Positions 38,096 to 50,050 of a stretch of DNA of 64,000 bases are shown in pieces; the stretch's first letter is position 1; each line of letters opens with the position of its first letter. Both the position numbers and the translations under genes were made by a program. Source of the DNA: Sapria himalayana (lineage: Eukaryota > Streptophyta > Magnoliopsida > Malpighiales > Rafflesiaceae); the NCBI GenBank assembly GCA_029783825.1, contig JAREIK010000345.1:474726-538725 (forward strand). Direction: 5' to 3'. Below the pieces are notes generated by a model, which was given only the letters and a program-made list of their open reading frames with translations, did no database searches and was not told the origin of the DNA.

Positions 38096-41000
38096 GGGAG
38101 AACATCTTGGGTGTCAGCTATGCACACCTACTACCTTTTAAATTCAAGTGTGCTTGAATTTGATAATGTGTTGTTTGGAATCATGATGCCTTTTTGAATC
38201 AAAATTTGGGCCATGAGAGTAGTGGTCATCAAAAAACATAGGGTACAACTATGTCATAGTCCCGACTATTATCATAGTCGACAAGGTAGAAACTTCCTAT
38301 ATAAACCTTTGAGTTTGGATGTCGATCCATCCTATCAATTTACCGTACTTAAACTAACTTGGTTGAATAAGTCGAGTATACTAAGGTTTTAGAGTGAACC
38401 ATGTCGAAGGAACATGATAAAATAACTTCTGCAACTTAGGGGAAAGGGGTGCTTTTTATCTTTTGAATAATAAAGCCACCTATAACCAAGGTATAGCGAC
38501 CATTTTTTTACTTTGCTAAGTGGTAACACAATGTTTAGAGTCTAACACCTACCCATGACTAGAAGGTCAGAAGAAGAACTATATAAACCTTTAATGGAAG
38601 CCTCGGTATATGGCAGTAGTTACTCTAATTATCCTAAGGCTGTGAAATTCCATAAGTAGCAACCTACACAAATTTTGTAATCACTACCCCATTGTCTCCG
38701 AAATGAACCTGGTGAATTTGAATTCTTTATGAAGATGTGGAGTACCAATGGTTAGATGATAAGACCCCCTGCACATTAGTTATAGCTTCATAGTGAACAC
38801 CTTCATCGAATGTGTAAAATCGCTGGAAGGCTATGAAACGCAATGACCAATCTTGAAAGGCCACTTTTTGTCTATGTATGCCTAACCACCACATTGAAAA
38901 TTTGAGGGGAAGGGGTGGATACTATGAGGTGGGTAGTTTATTTGGGGTGGTTGCCTCCAAAAAAGTTATTGAGATGTATGATGGAAGTCTCAATTTAAGA
39001 TTTTATTTAATTGTATAAGCCTCCCTGACTATGAGACCAACTGGTCAAATAGAGTTGAAAGTTGGCATTAGTGATTCATGAGTCATGTGTTGAAGGGCTC
39101 TTGCTCAATGGATCAAAGGTATGAAAGGGAAAACATGCTAATGACTCCCAAGAGCTCTTATCTATTGAGTAGTTTGGCACCTCAATATTGACTCATCACA
39201 TCTTGGGGTTGAAGTAGGTCCCAAGGGTTCAGATGATTTCTAATTAAAGTGGTACGCGAGTTGGGTTTAGAACATCAAGAGATAGTTTGGTTCCAATCTA
39301 CAATTGGTGTGAAAGGTATAAATGTGAGGATCCAACCCAAGTATGGGAAGACTAAGTTGGGCTAACCTATGGTGTACTAGTTATTATGCTAATAGAGGTA
39401 CCGGTTAGCTATTTTTTTTTGAAGAACTACCAGTAGAAATCATTTTCTATACAAGTTTTCGAATTAGGTTTTTTAATAGAACTTTGATAGGTTATAGATA
39501 TAAGCACAACAAGGTGTTAAGTGATCTTGTACTAAATGAAGTTACTTTTTCTTTCCATAACCAAGATGAAAGAAAGTCGACTTATGAGGTCAGTCTTGTT
39601 ACCACTTTAGTTGATGCTCCCTACTTGCTCATTCACAATTACTACCAAAGTAGTCATTCTTTCTAAGGGGGATGATGCAGTCTATGACTTTTGTATGTTA
39701 TAGGGTTTCGAAGACTTCCAACCCTAGTCAGTAAGCCAGCAGAAATGTCCTTTCTTCTTTGAATAAGAATAAGGTCGTTAAGCATAGATTCAAGTTAACG
39801 AATAAAGCATTGACAATTACTAAGCATTGGTTCAATCCCAAACATGCCACCAATGTTGGGCCAAGGAACTAGGTGAAAAGAGGAATTTGTCGACTAATCA
39901 TGCTCATGACCTAAAGATTATCGTTATCCTTGCCTAATCAATGGAGATGTTGGGGAAGACCTACTCACACCATAACACAAGCATAGGGTCCTACTTTCCT
40001 AATTAGCTATGCATGTTCTTACATCCAAAAAGTGTTAAGGCTTTATCATAAGTCAATAAGTACCTAAGTGAAAAATGTACCTCAAAAAATAACCAAGGAA
40101 TACAAGAGAAGAGAAAGGTATATGAGCAAGAACTTGCCTCAGAAAAATTTGAGAAGACTTGTGGTTAGGGGACCTTCTCCAATATATCCTAAAAGAGTAT
40201 ACAATTTGGTTCAAATCTAAAGTCAACTAGCATTATTTTTTTCTTATTTACACAAGGACTCTGAAAACATTCATTCAAACATATACTAGTTGGTATAGAA
40301 AGAAGATATGTGAGAATCGATTCATTTCACCAAACCTAAAGGAATAATTATTCTTGTCAGCCAAACTCCTTCCTAATGAAGTGCCCAATGAGCCTTTGAA
40401 TGGAGTGACCTATGAGCATATCATGAGCAGAACATTGAATCAAAAATATAGCTATGCACATCAAGGTGATACCATATTGAGTGAGTAGCATACCAAGACA
40501 AAGGAAGAGTCAATGTTTCAGACTCCTTATTGACAGAGGTATTTGGTGCAACTAAAAATCTCTCTCGTTGAGGTATAGTGAGAGGTGTATCCCTTGTGTA
40601 TGTGTTTCCTTTCTTTCACACCATACTTATTTTCTTTTTTTGTTCTACCCCTTAATAGGATGGATGGAATGGACTAACTAAAGTCAATTTTTTTCCACTT
40701 CCAATTTTTATGTCAACTAAGTAAGCCAAATAGACCAATTGTAAAAAGTTGACCAACTGAAGTAGTGGCAAAAGTTGAACCCGAACAACTCCCTAAGCAA
40801 AGGGATGTGCCTGAGTTGAGTGGAGAATAGGGGTTTAACATCACCAAATATTTTGGAGTAGTCCTAGTAGATGAATAAGTCCTGAGCCCAACCAAGGAAC
40901 CCTTTCACTATAAAACTTTATTTATTGATGGGGACTGATAAACTGATAATCATAACATCTAACTATATATCAGAAATAATGACAAGCATAGAGGGGATAG

Positions 41001-43160
41001 GCTACATGACTTTGTTATATGCTAAGTGAACCTCAAAACACTTTCAGAACTCCATTATTAACATTGGTAGTAATAATAAATATTCTTTACCCAAGCAATG
41101 GAGCAAAGAGCAATGAAAGTAAGTAGTCAGCTATTTCTATAGTTAAAAAAACCAAACAAGTGACAAGGTATAAAATAGTCCAAGTCAAGAGTCAATCAAG
41201 AAAGAAATTAAAATTTTTGGTTATGGTTGAACCTAACCTAAAAAAGAAAGCATTCACTCAATAACAGGAAGAAGGGAAAGGTTCATATTTATATAGTAGA
41301 GTGAGACTAATCTTCATGCTCTATTTTACATGATAGAATCTACTACTGTAGATACACATTTTTCTAACATGTTTCTATTAATAAACTTGAAAAACTCCAA
41401 TCAAATTAGTTTAAATGTAAGATTTGTTTTCCTTTCTGGGGTGGGAATGACTAAGATGATTGAAAGAAAGCTGACCTAGCTCAGTGAGATGGAGAGGAGT
41501 GGTGGTAGCAAGAAAGTCGAGGAAGGTAGCACCAATGAGGGTGATGATTCCGTGGAGGAGAAGTAGGCAAATGGAATAGAGTTTGACTTCCTCATCCATT
41601 GAAGAAGTTATGGCTTTTCATTGAGTTGAACTGATTAAAAAGAAGCGCATGCCTAGATTCGAGATCTTCTAATAGAGAGCAGATCAAATTGTGAGATGAT
41701 TGTGATGACCCCTCTTTTTCTGATGAGTAGGATCATGATAAGGAATAAGCTCCACGTTTGGCTTCACTATTCTATTAATACCACAGAAAGTGGGAAGAAC
41801 AAATGACTAATTATTGCATTTTGTTTTGAAGAACTTACGTAGAGGTTTCTTTCTTACATGTCCAATATGTGATATGCTAGCAAGCTATAGAAGTTGGCAA
41901 CTGGGGAACAAGTGACCAATCAACAACTCATTCAATGTATCAAGTCAAAGGCAAATACAAGATTCAATTATGTCTACTTGTAATGTATATGACTAGATGT
42001 CTACCCAATAAGAGTTGTTACAACTTTCATGTTAGGAAAGATAAAAACTTTAGTGGCAAAGACAATTCTTTCCAAAGATGACTTCTATAGGGATAAGATC
42101 TATATCGACTAGTCTTTTACTATCAACTTCAGTGGTCTGCTAGGGCTAGGGTGGATCTTGAGAATCAATGATCCCCCCATCTTCATATTGGTAAATCAAT
42201 AGTGCTTCTCCTTTACTATCACAAGTGAGCTATTATTCCACATTATCGGTGATGGTCGACAAAGTTTCAACTTCTTTCTCTTGGCTCATAGATTGGGAAA
42301 CATTTTGTTGAGGGTTAGAGAATCATTCCAGTACAAATAGAGTATGCCAAAACCCATTCCTAAATGTAGTAATACATGGAAAAGAGTGAGTCAAAAATTT
42401 CATTGCCATTGAAGTTAAAGATCTTGTCATCATTGTAAATATTAGATTTCTTAGATCAAGGTTGTTTAAGTCTGAAATAAGGGACATTCGTATGGTCAAT
42501 TAACTCATATCCATCCCTTGATAATGATTTCTAGATAAAGAGCAACATGAGTTCTATATATAGTGAAAGGGAGGGCTTTAAAGACTTAAAAATATTCAGG
42601 CAATAATGACCTATTCCCTTCAAACACCATGGTGGTACTGTATGATTGGTATGGACATAGATTTAGGCATTGAAAGTTATATATATGCCAATGCATTTCT
42701 TTCTTTGGACCTAGACTGAGAACAAGATAGAGTATTGCTTCAAGTATCAAACTAACCATACGTGCTCACCATACCATTGATATCCTTTTCATTTCTAGAT
42801 TCATAAAAAGATTCTACATATGCATATATACTTTTAGTTCTAGGAGCATATCCCACTCTTTGTGACAATAATGGGTTAAAAGAAAAGTTGGATGTAACCA
42901 AGCACCTTATGTGCCGAGATCATCTATAAGAGAGCGTTATAAATATTACAAATAAAATCAAGTTTCAGAAAGATTAGGCCTAGGCCAGTGCCAATTAATT
43001 ACTAAATTGTGAACAAAAACTCATGAAAGCAGTGCTTTTTAGGCCCAAATCTAGCTAACTTTTGTAATAATGCCCTAGCAACCCCAATATGTCATGACCT
43101 TTTTGGGACATCACCGATGCCTATATTAGGTATGCACCAATCATTCCCTTCTATTTTTTA
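38096..43160. other. Degenerate sequence, origin not recognised
   Basis: Ordinary base composition, with many stops in all six frames; the longest frames are about 60 codons. I see no domain, transposon end or RNA gene. A hydrophobic 62-codon minus frame at 41411-41599 and a plus frame at 39484-39666 have no recognisable motif. The dense decay next to gypsy remnants suggests an old retrotransposon, but that is inference only. Confidence 0.4.
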
Positions 43161-43164
43161 CCTT

Positions 43165-43405
43165 AGTTGCACTACTTGGCACCTTCTCTTATTTATCTAG
43201 GTAGTGCTAACTCATCATTTCGGCTCTCCTACTAGAAATGAGTATGAAAGAGTAATATTTCGAGAAAGCTAAAGAAAGATCCTATAGCTATGAAAATAAC
43301 CTTTTGACTCTTCTAACTACTTGGAACCTATATTAGGTTGTGCTAACTCATCCTTTCAGTGCTCCTATTAGAAATTCATACAAAGAGTGGTATTCTAAGA
43401 AAACC
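43165..43405. repeat. ~145-bp diverged tandem duplication
   Basis: ACTACTTGG..ACCT, GTGCTAACTCATC and AGAAAT..ATA(C/T)..AAAGAGT occur at about 43170-43275 and 43317-43405. The copies are diverged but collinear. Confidence 0.6.
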
Positions 43406-43699
43406 ATTGAATGGCCAAAGTCCTTTCCTTTGTGAACTTGCCTTTCATTCCCGCCATAAAAATTTTTTAAGGTTATTATATTATTACTTAAAACCCTTAC
43501 TTATGACGGAAAAAAACCTTTACAATATAGGACCTTCTTTATTGTTTATGTTTCAGACAACACAATTGACTCTCATTATTAATAAAAGTAAGAATATTAC
43601 AAATAAGCATTATTGACATTGAATTCACTGCATAGAAAAATGGGACTCCCATGAATTATAGTCATGAGAATACTACATTGAGACCTTGTATCTTCTATT

Positions 43700-44600
43700 T
43701 TTTCAATATTGCAGCTCTTTCAACTTCTGGCATGACTTCATTAAGCCTATTAGTATAGTCATTCCTTTATCAAATGCCACAAATTTCATTGGTACTTCAA
43801 CCTCAACCTATTTCACAACTAGTTCATCTTCCTTCCCAACCTTTATTTCCTTCATGTTTTCATCAATATTCATCATGGCTTCATCTATTTCCTCATATAT
43901 TTCATCAAACTATAGTGAGACTATTTCCAATGGTATTGTTCCCACATTTTCAAAGACCTTAAGTTTATTTTTCCTCTTTTCACATAGGAATGTTGTGGCT
44001 TTGATAATGCAAGTTACACTATCGTCATAGCATGTCTTTATTTCTCCTTATATCATGATTTTGAAAAATATCTATTCTCCTTATATCATGACATCATAAT
44101 ATGTCTTTATCATTGTGTGTCACAACTTCATTTTGTTCAAGAACTTTTTTTATTTTAATAATGTTTTTCTTTTCATCAAACTAATAATCTTCTAGAAAAT
44201 CCTTTATTCTAAACTCAACATTTGGTTTTAAGTTGTGTGAATGAGGCTATCTATTCCCCATCTTTTTTTATCATCTTCATCATGAATTTATAAGCTTTTA
44301 TATATGTTGAATTTTACTTATTATTTACCTACTCGAAGAACAAACTTGTCATTCTTCATGCTAATCAATATATATCTAATCACAAAAAATGGTGTTCCTA
44401 AAATTATTCACACATATGAATCTTTTTTCATTTCCATAACCACAGATTCTACCATGAAGTTAAATTTTATTACTTAGACTAGCATGTCTTCAAATATCCC
44501 CTTTGTAAATTTGATAGATGTTTAGGTCATTTGTAAAAAAAGAGAAATTAGACTAATATCACCTAGATTCGGCCTCCTTACTATTAAAAATGACATCAAT
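43700..44600 (-). pseudogene. Ty3/gypsy retrotransposon remnant, protease C-terminus
   Basis: Retroviral-type aspartic protease cleaves the gag-pol polyprotein of the element. Read on the minus strand, 44545-44290 gives SIKFTKGIFEDMLV, VESVVMEMKKDSYV, IILGTPFF and MKNDKFVLRVGK..VKFNIYKSL. This matches the family pattern SIKHPRGIIEDVLVKV..ILGRPFLATG..DVKNG..LRV..VKFN of plant gypsy proteases, with several stops. The catalytic D-S/T-G segment would lie above 44600 and is not visible. Below 44290 the frame continues with a charged stretch to about 43700, but no RT is recognised. It is a clear relative of the + strand remnant at 46.4-47.0 kb, in opposite orientation. Confidence 0.65.
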
Positions 44601-45550
44601 ATTATACTTTTTCCCAATTAATATAAAGCTATCTGATTCTTCCTTTGATCTTGCTTATGTTTTTTACCCATCTAAATATTATGGACATGTATTAATTCAA
44701 GTTTGTCTTGATATCGCTAAGCAATATGTTGAAATTATTTTCTATCATTGTGAATGCAAGCTATCCGATTTGAGTTTCATAATTTTAATAGTCATGTTCA
44801 TATGATTCAACCTCATTTCCAACTATCCTATTCAATTATTTTAAGCATTATTTTTTGTATGTCTCTTTCAGGTAATACATAAGAATGCAATCTTAAAATA
44901 ACTCTTTGACTTTTATCTTCAACTAGGTGTAAATGGAGCTTGAAGCTCCATGTATTTCTTTTATTATTCTACTAATATAGATTATAATTATTCTATAGTT
45001 ATACTTGATTCTCATATGATATATTCTTATGATTTCACACCTTAGGATGATAGTGAATAAGGATATTATTCTTGAGTCAAAAAATAATTCTCTATTTTAG
45101 AATACATTCACTTTTAGTTGATAAATTTGGTCAACTACTCACCTTATGCAATTACAAGGCTATCATTTCTCTCATTCTATGCCTCTTCTTGTGTTGGGTT
45201 GAAAATTGACTAAAGAATACAACCATTTTGGCCTAAATAGCTAACATTTTATCCTACTCAAAAATTATTTTCTATTTTTAGTCAACCTAGGCTTCATCCA
45301 CCATGTATCTATCATATAGTTTAGCTCAATGTAGAATATCTGGGCTTATAAACATGGCTCAAATCAAAGTTATGGATGTTTGGTATCAAATTTACTAAAT
45401 ATTTTAGTATATTTTGGTTGTTGAGAATGATGTATATATATATAAATGAGATGAATATGTGTTGCTTACAAAAATTTTAGTATTTTAGAGAACTTAGGTG
45501 AATACTTATGAAATCAATGAGTTTTTAATGATATTTAACTGATAATGTAA
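44601..45550. other. AT-rich stretch without recognised gene
   Basis: This lies between two oppositely oriented gypsy remnants. No domain, long terminal repeat or RNA gene was recognised; short (TA)n at about 45434. Confidence 0.45.
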
Positions 45551-45552
45551 AT

Positions 45553-47000
45553 TTATAAATCTTTCTTATGTTTGCCAACTATTTTGGCCGAAATGTTATC
45601 TAAATGGTCAATAGTAAAATCTTGTATATGAATCAAGAAATATAGAAAAAAATACAGTGAACTATATGAATCAAGGGAACTCCAATTTAAATTATTAGCC
45701 ATCACGAAGGGGGAAACCCCCATTATAGAATATGGCATGCAAATCACTATTGCAGAACTTAAAAATAAGAACAAAGACTAATACAAGAAAATGAGGGCAC
45801 TTAAAGCTAAGATGGATGAAACTAATTTAGTGATGAGGAACATTGAATATCACATTAGTTAGTTGGCATTATCAATACATGGAAGAGGAGTGATTGACTA
45901 TCAATTGACAAAGAGAAAAATTTAAGGAATAATTCTTCAATGTTTCTTAGAAATAAGAATGTGCTATGAAGAAAATTTGGAAAAATTAATTCTAGATAAT
46001 ATGGGAGAGATAATACTAAGAATTGTAAATGTCACAACTCCAAAGGTATAAGATGATCTTGAACAAGATGATTCTAGAGTTTTTGTGGGCAATAAAGCAG
46101 TAACTTTCTTAAAAATTACAGCTCAACTTGAAATTCTCTAAGAAGCTATGGCCCCAATTAAAGAAGTCTAGATATATGATAACTATTAAGTTGCAACATG
46201 TATCAAAGCCATGATCTTTAAAGAAACGAATTACCAAGTTTCATCCAAAGATGAGAAAAATAAAATGAGGAGTTAAAGGAGTGAATGAGTGTTTACACAA
46301 AGCAATTGAAAGAGAAGAATAGAAATGGATCATAATGAATCCAAGGATAAGTTTCTACTATATCTTCTATTTTCATGATGATTTAGGAAGGAGAATTAGT
46401 TGAACACTTCAAAAAAAATTCGAATATATTTCTAAAATTATAAATGAATAAACTATCTGCTGAAGTTCTGGACCATACACCAAATTATATCAAATTTATG
46501 AAAGATATTATGAGTAGTACGAACAAATTAGATACATATAAAACTATAAATATGACTAATAAGTATGATGTCATTATTCAAAGAAAACTATCGAGGAAAT
46601 TAAAAGATTTAATGTGTTTTACAATAACTTGAACTATTAGACATTACACATTTTAAAAGGACTTCCATGACTTAGGATCAAGTGTCAACATGATATCTTT
46701 ATCCATTGCATAAAAATTAAACCTCAAAAAAAAATACTCTAATATCTCTTATTCCATATGGTAGTTTAGACAATCAAGTGGCCAGGTAGAATTATTAAAG
46801 ATGTATTTGTCATGTTTGAAATTTTTATTTTTCTAGTCGATTTTATTTTTTGGATATGAAAGAAAATCAATACACACCATTAATTTTTGGACATTTGTTT
46901 TTGGCCATTGGGCAAGCATTCATTGATGTTAAGAATGAAGAATCTACTCTTTGTGTTGGTGAGGAATAAGTAAAGTTTAATTTTTATAATGGCTTATGGG
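45553..47000 (+). pseudogene. Ty3/gypsy retrotransposon remnant, gag-like region and protease
   Basis: From about 45553 a frame with sparse stops gives charged helical segments (ITIAELKNKNKD, MRALKAKMDETNLVMRN) that look like the coiled-coil end of a gag. At 46441-46632 it reads HTPNYIKFMKDIMS and IIQRKLSRKLKD, then DLGSSVNMISLSIA near 46670-46710, then GQAFIDVKNEESTLCVGEE..VKFN near 46910-46985. These are the linker, the active-site region (normally DLGAS) and the C-terminal strands of a plant gypsy protease. Multiple stops and frameshifts make it non-functional. No RT/RNase H/integrase block was recognised downstream. Confidence 0.75.
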
Positions 47001-47349
47001 GTATGGACAAACTATGAAATGAGGTGTTGAAGGACTGACATCTACTCCATATTTCAAGGCAATAAAAGTAGATTTCAAATTGAATGACTTTGTAGAAGAC
47101 TATTGACTAGATGAAGATGAAAGTATGGACCAAAAGAAGAACTTTAAAGTCGTGCGAGGAAAAAGTTTATGCAATAGAAGAATGTTGGCATTGTGAGTGT
47201 GATGTTGCTTATGAAATAGATGAACAACTTTAAATATGTGATAGCAATGAAAATAAAGAATACTAAATCATGTGTCATGAACTACCTCACACTTCTTGAA
47301 AAAATGAAAAAATAAAGAAAGATGATTATGATGAAGTCAAGATATTCTA

Positions 47350-47850
47350 GAAAGTCATGGCCATTGATAACTCGTATGATGACAACTCTAAGAAGAAAGA
47401 AAGGTCTGGCGGGTATGTTAAGGCTAAGATAGAATTCATGAAACAAAAAAATAAAGACAAAGTCATGATTGTGCCCAACATCATGACTTGGAGGTTTCTA
47501 AATGAAAATGGACAAAGAAAAATCGAAGACAAAGTCATGGTTGTACCTAGTGCAATAACTTTGGGGTAACATAATGATGTTGGCCAAAAAAATATAGAAT
47601 ACAAAATCATGACTATAATCAATCGATCAGAATTTTTTAAAAAAAGTTATGAAAAGGTTATGACTTTGGAATTATAGAAAGATAAGTTCAAGAAAAATAC
47701 GTAAGATAAAACCATAAATATTTATAGTGTCATGACTTTGGAATCAGAGAAAGGAAATGAAAATGACAAACTCAAAAGAAAAGTTATGGCAATACTTAGC
47801 ACTGCAATTTTAGGGATCCAAAAGAAAAAGGGTTAATGGAGTAGAGAAGA
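47350..47850 (+). repeat. 72-bp in-frame tandem repeat (24 codons), five units
   Basis: Units starting GACAAAGTCATG (or a variant) begin at 47456, 47528, 47600, 47704 and 47776. The spacing is 72, 72, 104 and 72 bases, and an outlying related unit lies at about 47350. Because 72 is 24 codons the frame is kept: units begin DKVMIVPNIMTWRF and DKVMVVPSAITLG, later with stops. The repeat follows the gypsy protease remnant in the same orientation, so it was probably part of that element's polyprotein or its 3' region. Confidence 0.7.
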
Positions 47851-48855
47851 AGTCAAAAGATTTACTAAAATTGTGACATCAAATGGGGTGACAACTTTAG
47901 AGATGAATGTAGCTGAAGAAATGCTGATGAAAAAACTAACAAGAAGGAAGTGAAACAATATATTGAAAAATCATATGGGCATCAAAGATCTCTAATGAAG
48001 TTAAAGATGTTTTGATTGCCTAGCTACAAATATTAAATGCAACACTGAATGAGAGGCATCTTAAGAACTTTTTTATACATATGTACTATAATAAATACCT
48101 AAATTTACCACATAAAAAATTATATAAGCCGAATTACCCATTAGTATATTCATTGATGTCAAACCCTATCTTGAATGTAGACTTGTTTTGCTGAAGATAC
48201 ACCACTATTTATAGATGCTACAACACTCAAACCTAGTCATAAGAATTCATCGTGATGATGCATACATTTTTTTTGGGTGGTGAAGTCATGTTCAAGAATG
48301 ACGAGCAATTATTTTAGTATGTGAGTTTGTTAATTATATAATTTACTGAACATTCTAGTATATTTTGATGGTTGAGAATGATTTGTTTATGAAAAAATAT
48401 AGTGAATATGTGTTGCTTTCACAAATTTTGATGTTTTGGAAAAATTCTATAAATTATTATGAAATCAATAAGTTTTTTGGAGGTATTTAGTAGATGGGAT
48501 AAATCTATGAGTCTTTCATGGTATTGACATATTTTCTTGGTTGAAACTCTATCTTAATGATCATTGGAAAATTCTTGTGCACCATGATCATACCCTCTCA
48601 TTAGCTAAATCTTTCTATTATGTGATACATTCTCAATGGTTGTGATATTATCATGGAGTTGTCGCCATTTTTAAGTCATAAAATTATAATAGATGTGACA
48701 TTAAATCTTCATTATAGCAACCAAGTATCCCATTGGTGCTCAAGATTGTGAATAATTTTATAAAGCCACCAATTTATCTTTATATGGCTTATTAGTCTCA
48801 TCTTAGAATTATAGCTATTTTATAGATGTGTGACTTTGAGCTTCAAAAAAATAAA
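47851..48855. other. AT-rich stretch without recognised gene
   Basis: Stop-rich in all frames. Occasional TCATGAC-like words suggest that it belongs to the same old repeat family. Confidence 0.4.
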
Positions 48856-48859
48856 GAGT

Positions 48860-49510
48860 CACAAGTACTCAATCCAAAGCCATAAAAAATTATTCAAAGT
48901 CATAACTTTTAGGTCACTAAATATAATAGAGGATTTTACTTGAGTAATATTATTTCCAAGACCATGACTCATGTCTTCAAAGGAAGACATAATTATGACT
49001 TATACATGCAAGCTAAGTTCAAGGGTCATAGCTTGTTTTCAATATAGTGACCACATACATATCAAGAAAGACAAGTAGCCAATTCTAAGCCCTCCACAAG
49101 CATCATGACTATATAACAATATTGGAAAGCATCTTTACTTAGTGGCTACCTCATAGTGTCGTGACTATCCATAGACAACAAATTATGAAGGCACAAAGCT
49201 ATGGATATTTTACAGCATCATGACTTTATGTTATAGAGAGATTAAGCCCAAGTCATAGTTGTTAATAGTGTCATAACTTTAAGTTATAGAGAGAGATCAA
49301 GAAGTTGAACATAGTCGTGGTCATTTTTTTAGAGTCATGACCTCAAGCTAAAGATATGATAGCTAAAGTCGTAACATTTATCTAAAAGGCATGACATTTT
49401 ACTTTAAGAAATGCAAAACCACTCGAATATAAAAGTGGAAGATGAATTTTTATGGATCTCTCATTTCTTCTTTTTCTCGCTAATGAAACAAGTAACAGTC
49501 ATGACAACTA
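48860..49510 (+). repeat. GTCATGAC-rich repeat block with TATA-like box
   Basis: Irregular units of about 54-62 bases carry paired words of the type AAGTCATAG...GTCATAACTTT. Successive units begin near 49196, 49250, 49312 and 49366. Exact GTCATGAC lies at 49334-49341 and 49498-49505. A TATA-like box (TATAAAA, 49428-49434) lies in ACTCGAATATAAAA, and the same 14 bases occur inverted near 63220-63233. This layout resembles the U3 end of a long terminal repeat: a repeated enhancer-like block followed by a core promoter. Confidence 0.5.
49428..49434 (+). promoter_or_regulatory. Putative TATA box in LTR-like repeat
   Basis: TATAAAA within ACTCGAATATAAAAG. The shared flanking bases with the inverted copy at about 63.22 kb argue that the block is conserved in this repeat family. 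Promoter activity is inference. Confidence 0.4.
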
Positions 49511-49599
49511 AAAACCCTAGTAGAAACTTTTGCACACCCAAGGGGTTTAGTAGGTAAGAAAGGAAGGCATGACCAATGCTAATCCCTAGAGTTGGAGGG

Positions 49600-50050
49600 T
49601 GTGGATATCAAAAATTTCTCCTCTATAAATTAATTCAATAATTTGTATGAAACTAGCATGGTCTAGGATTTGTATTAATTGGATTATGTGATATAATTAG
49701 TTTGGATGATTGATGCAATTATGGTTTAATTATATTTAATGGCATAGATATTGATGGATTGTAACAAAATATAATTTTATTTAGCATTTTGACTAATGGT
49801 GGATTTGTGTGACATTGTAATGGTAGATAGTAATAGGTAAGCCACAAGACCTATTCATGCATTGATAGAAAGGTGGTGACATCCCTTTTAATTATGATGC
49901 ATGAGATAAACCTATAAATGAAGCCCCAAAAGTTTGGATATGTTAATCATCATGAGTTTGGTTCTTACAAAGCTAAAAGTGTGAATATTTTTATATGTCA
50001 ATTTATTATACATATCTTTGAAAGACAAGTTCTTGATTTGGATGAATGTT
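49600..50050 (-). repeat. Inverted diverged copy of the 61.9-63.2 kb repeat
   Basis: The + strand here (for example 49957-50030, around TTACAAAGCTAAAAGTGTGAATA) aligns with the reverse complement of 62571-62640 (TTATAAAGTTAAAAGCATGAATA), and both continue as similar TTTTATA(A/T)GTCAAT stretches. GATATTGATGGAT is also shared. A 112-codon frame at 49918-50256 crosses this repeat and is not supported as a gene. Confidence 0.6.

Noticed and set aside
20606..38127. Minus-strand open frames up to 764 codons rich in Ser/Leu/Pro/Phe
   Set aside because: They follow from pyrimidine-only sequence, in which stop codons are rare; several frames are open at once and no domain, start context or codon structure is seen.
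39484..41599. Possible small host genes (60-62 codon frames at 39484, 40713, 41411)
   Set aside because: No recognisable motif, no supporting exon pattern, surrounding sequence full of stops.
43686..44030. 114-codon plus-strand Ser/Phe/Ile frame
   Set aside because: It is antisense to the gypsy remnant, whose minus-strand frame carries the recognisable protease end.
47350..47850. CRISPR array
   Set aside because: Plant context, contiguous diverged units with no unique spacers, and preserved 24-codon phase after a gypsy protease.
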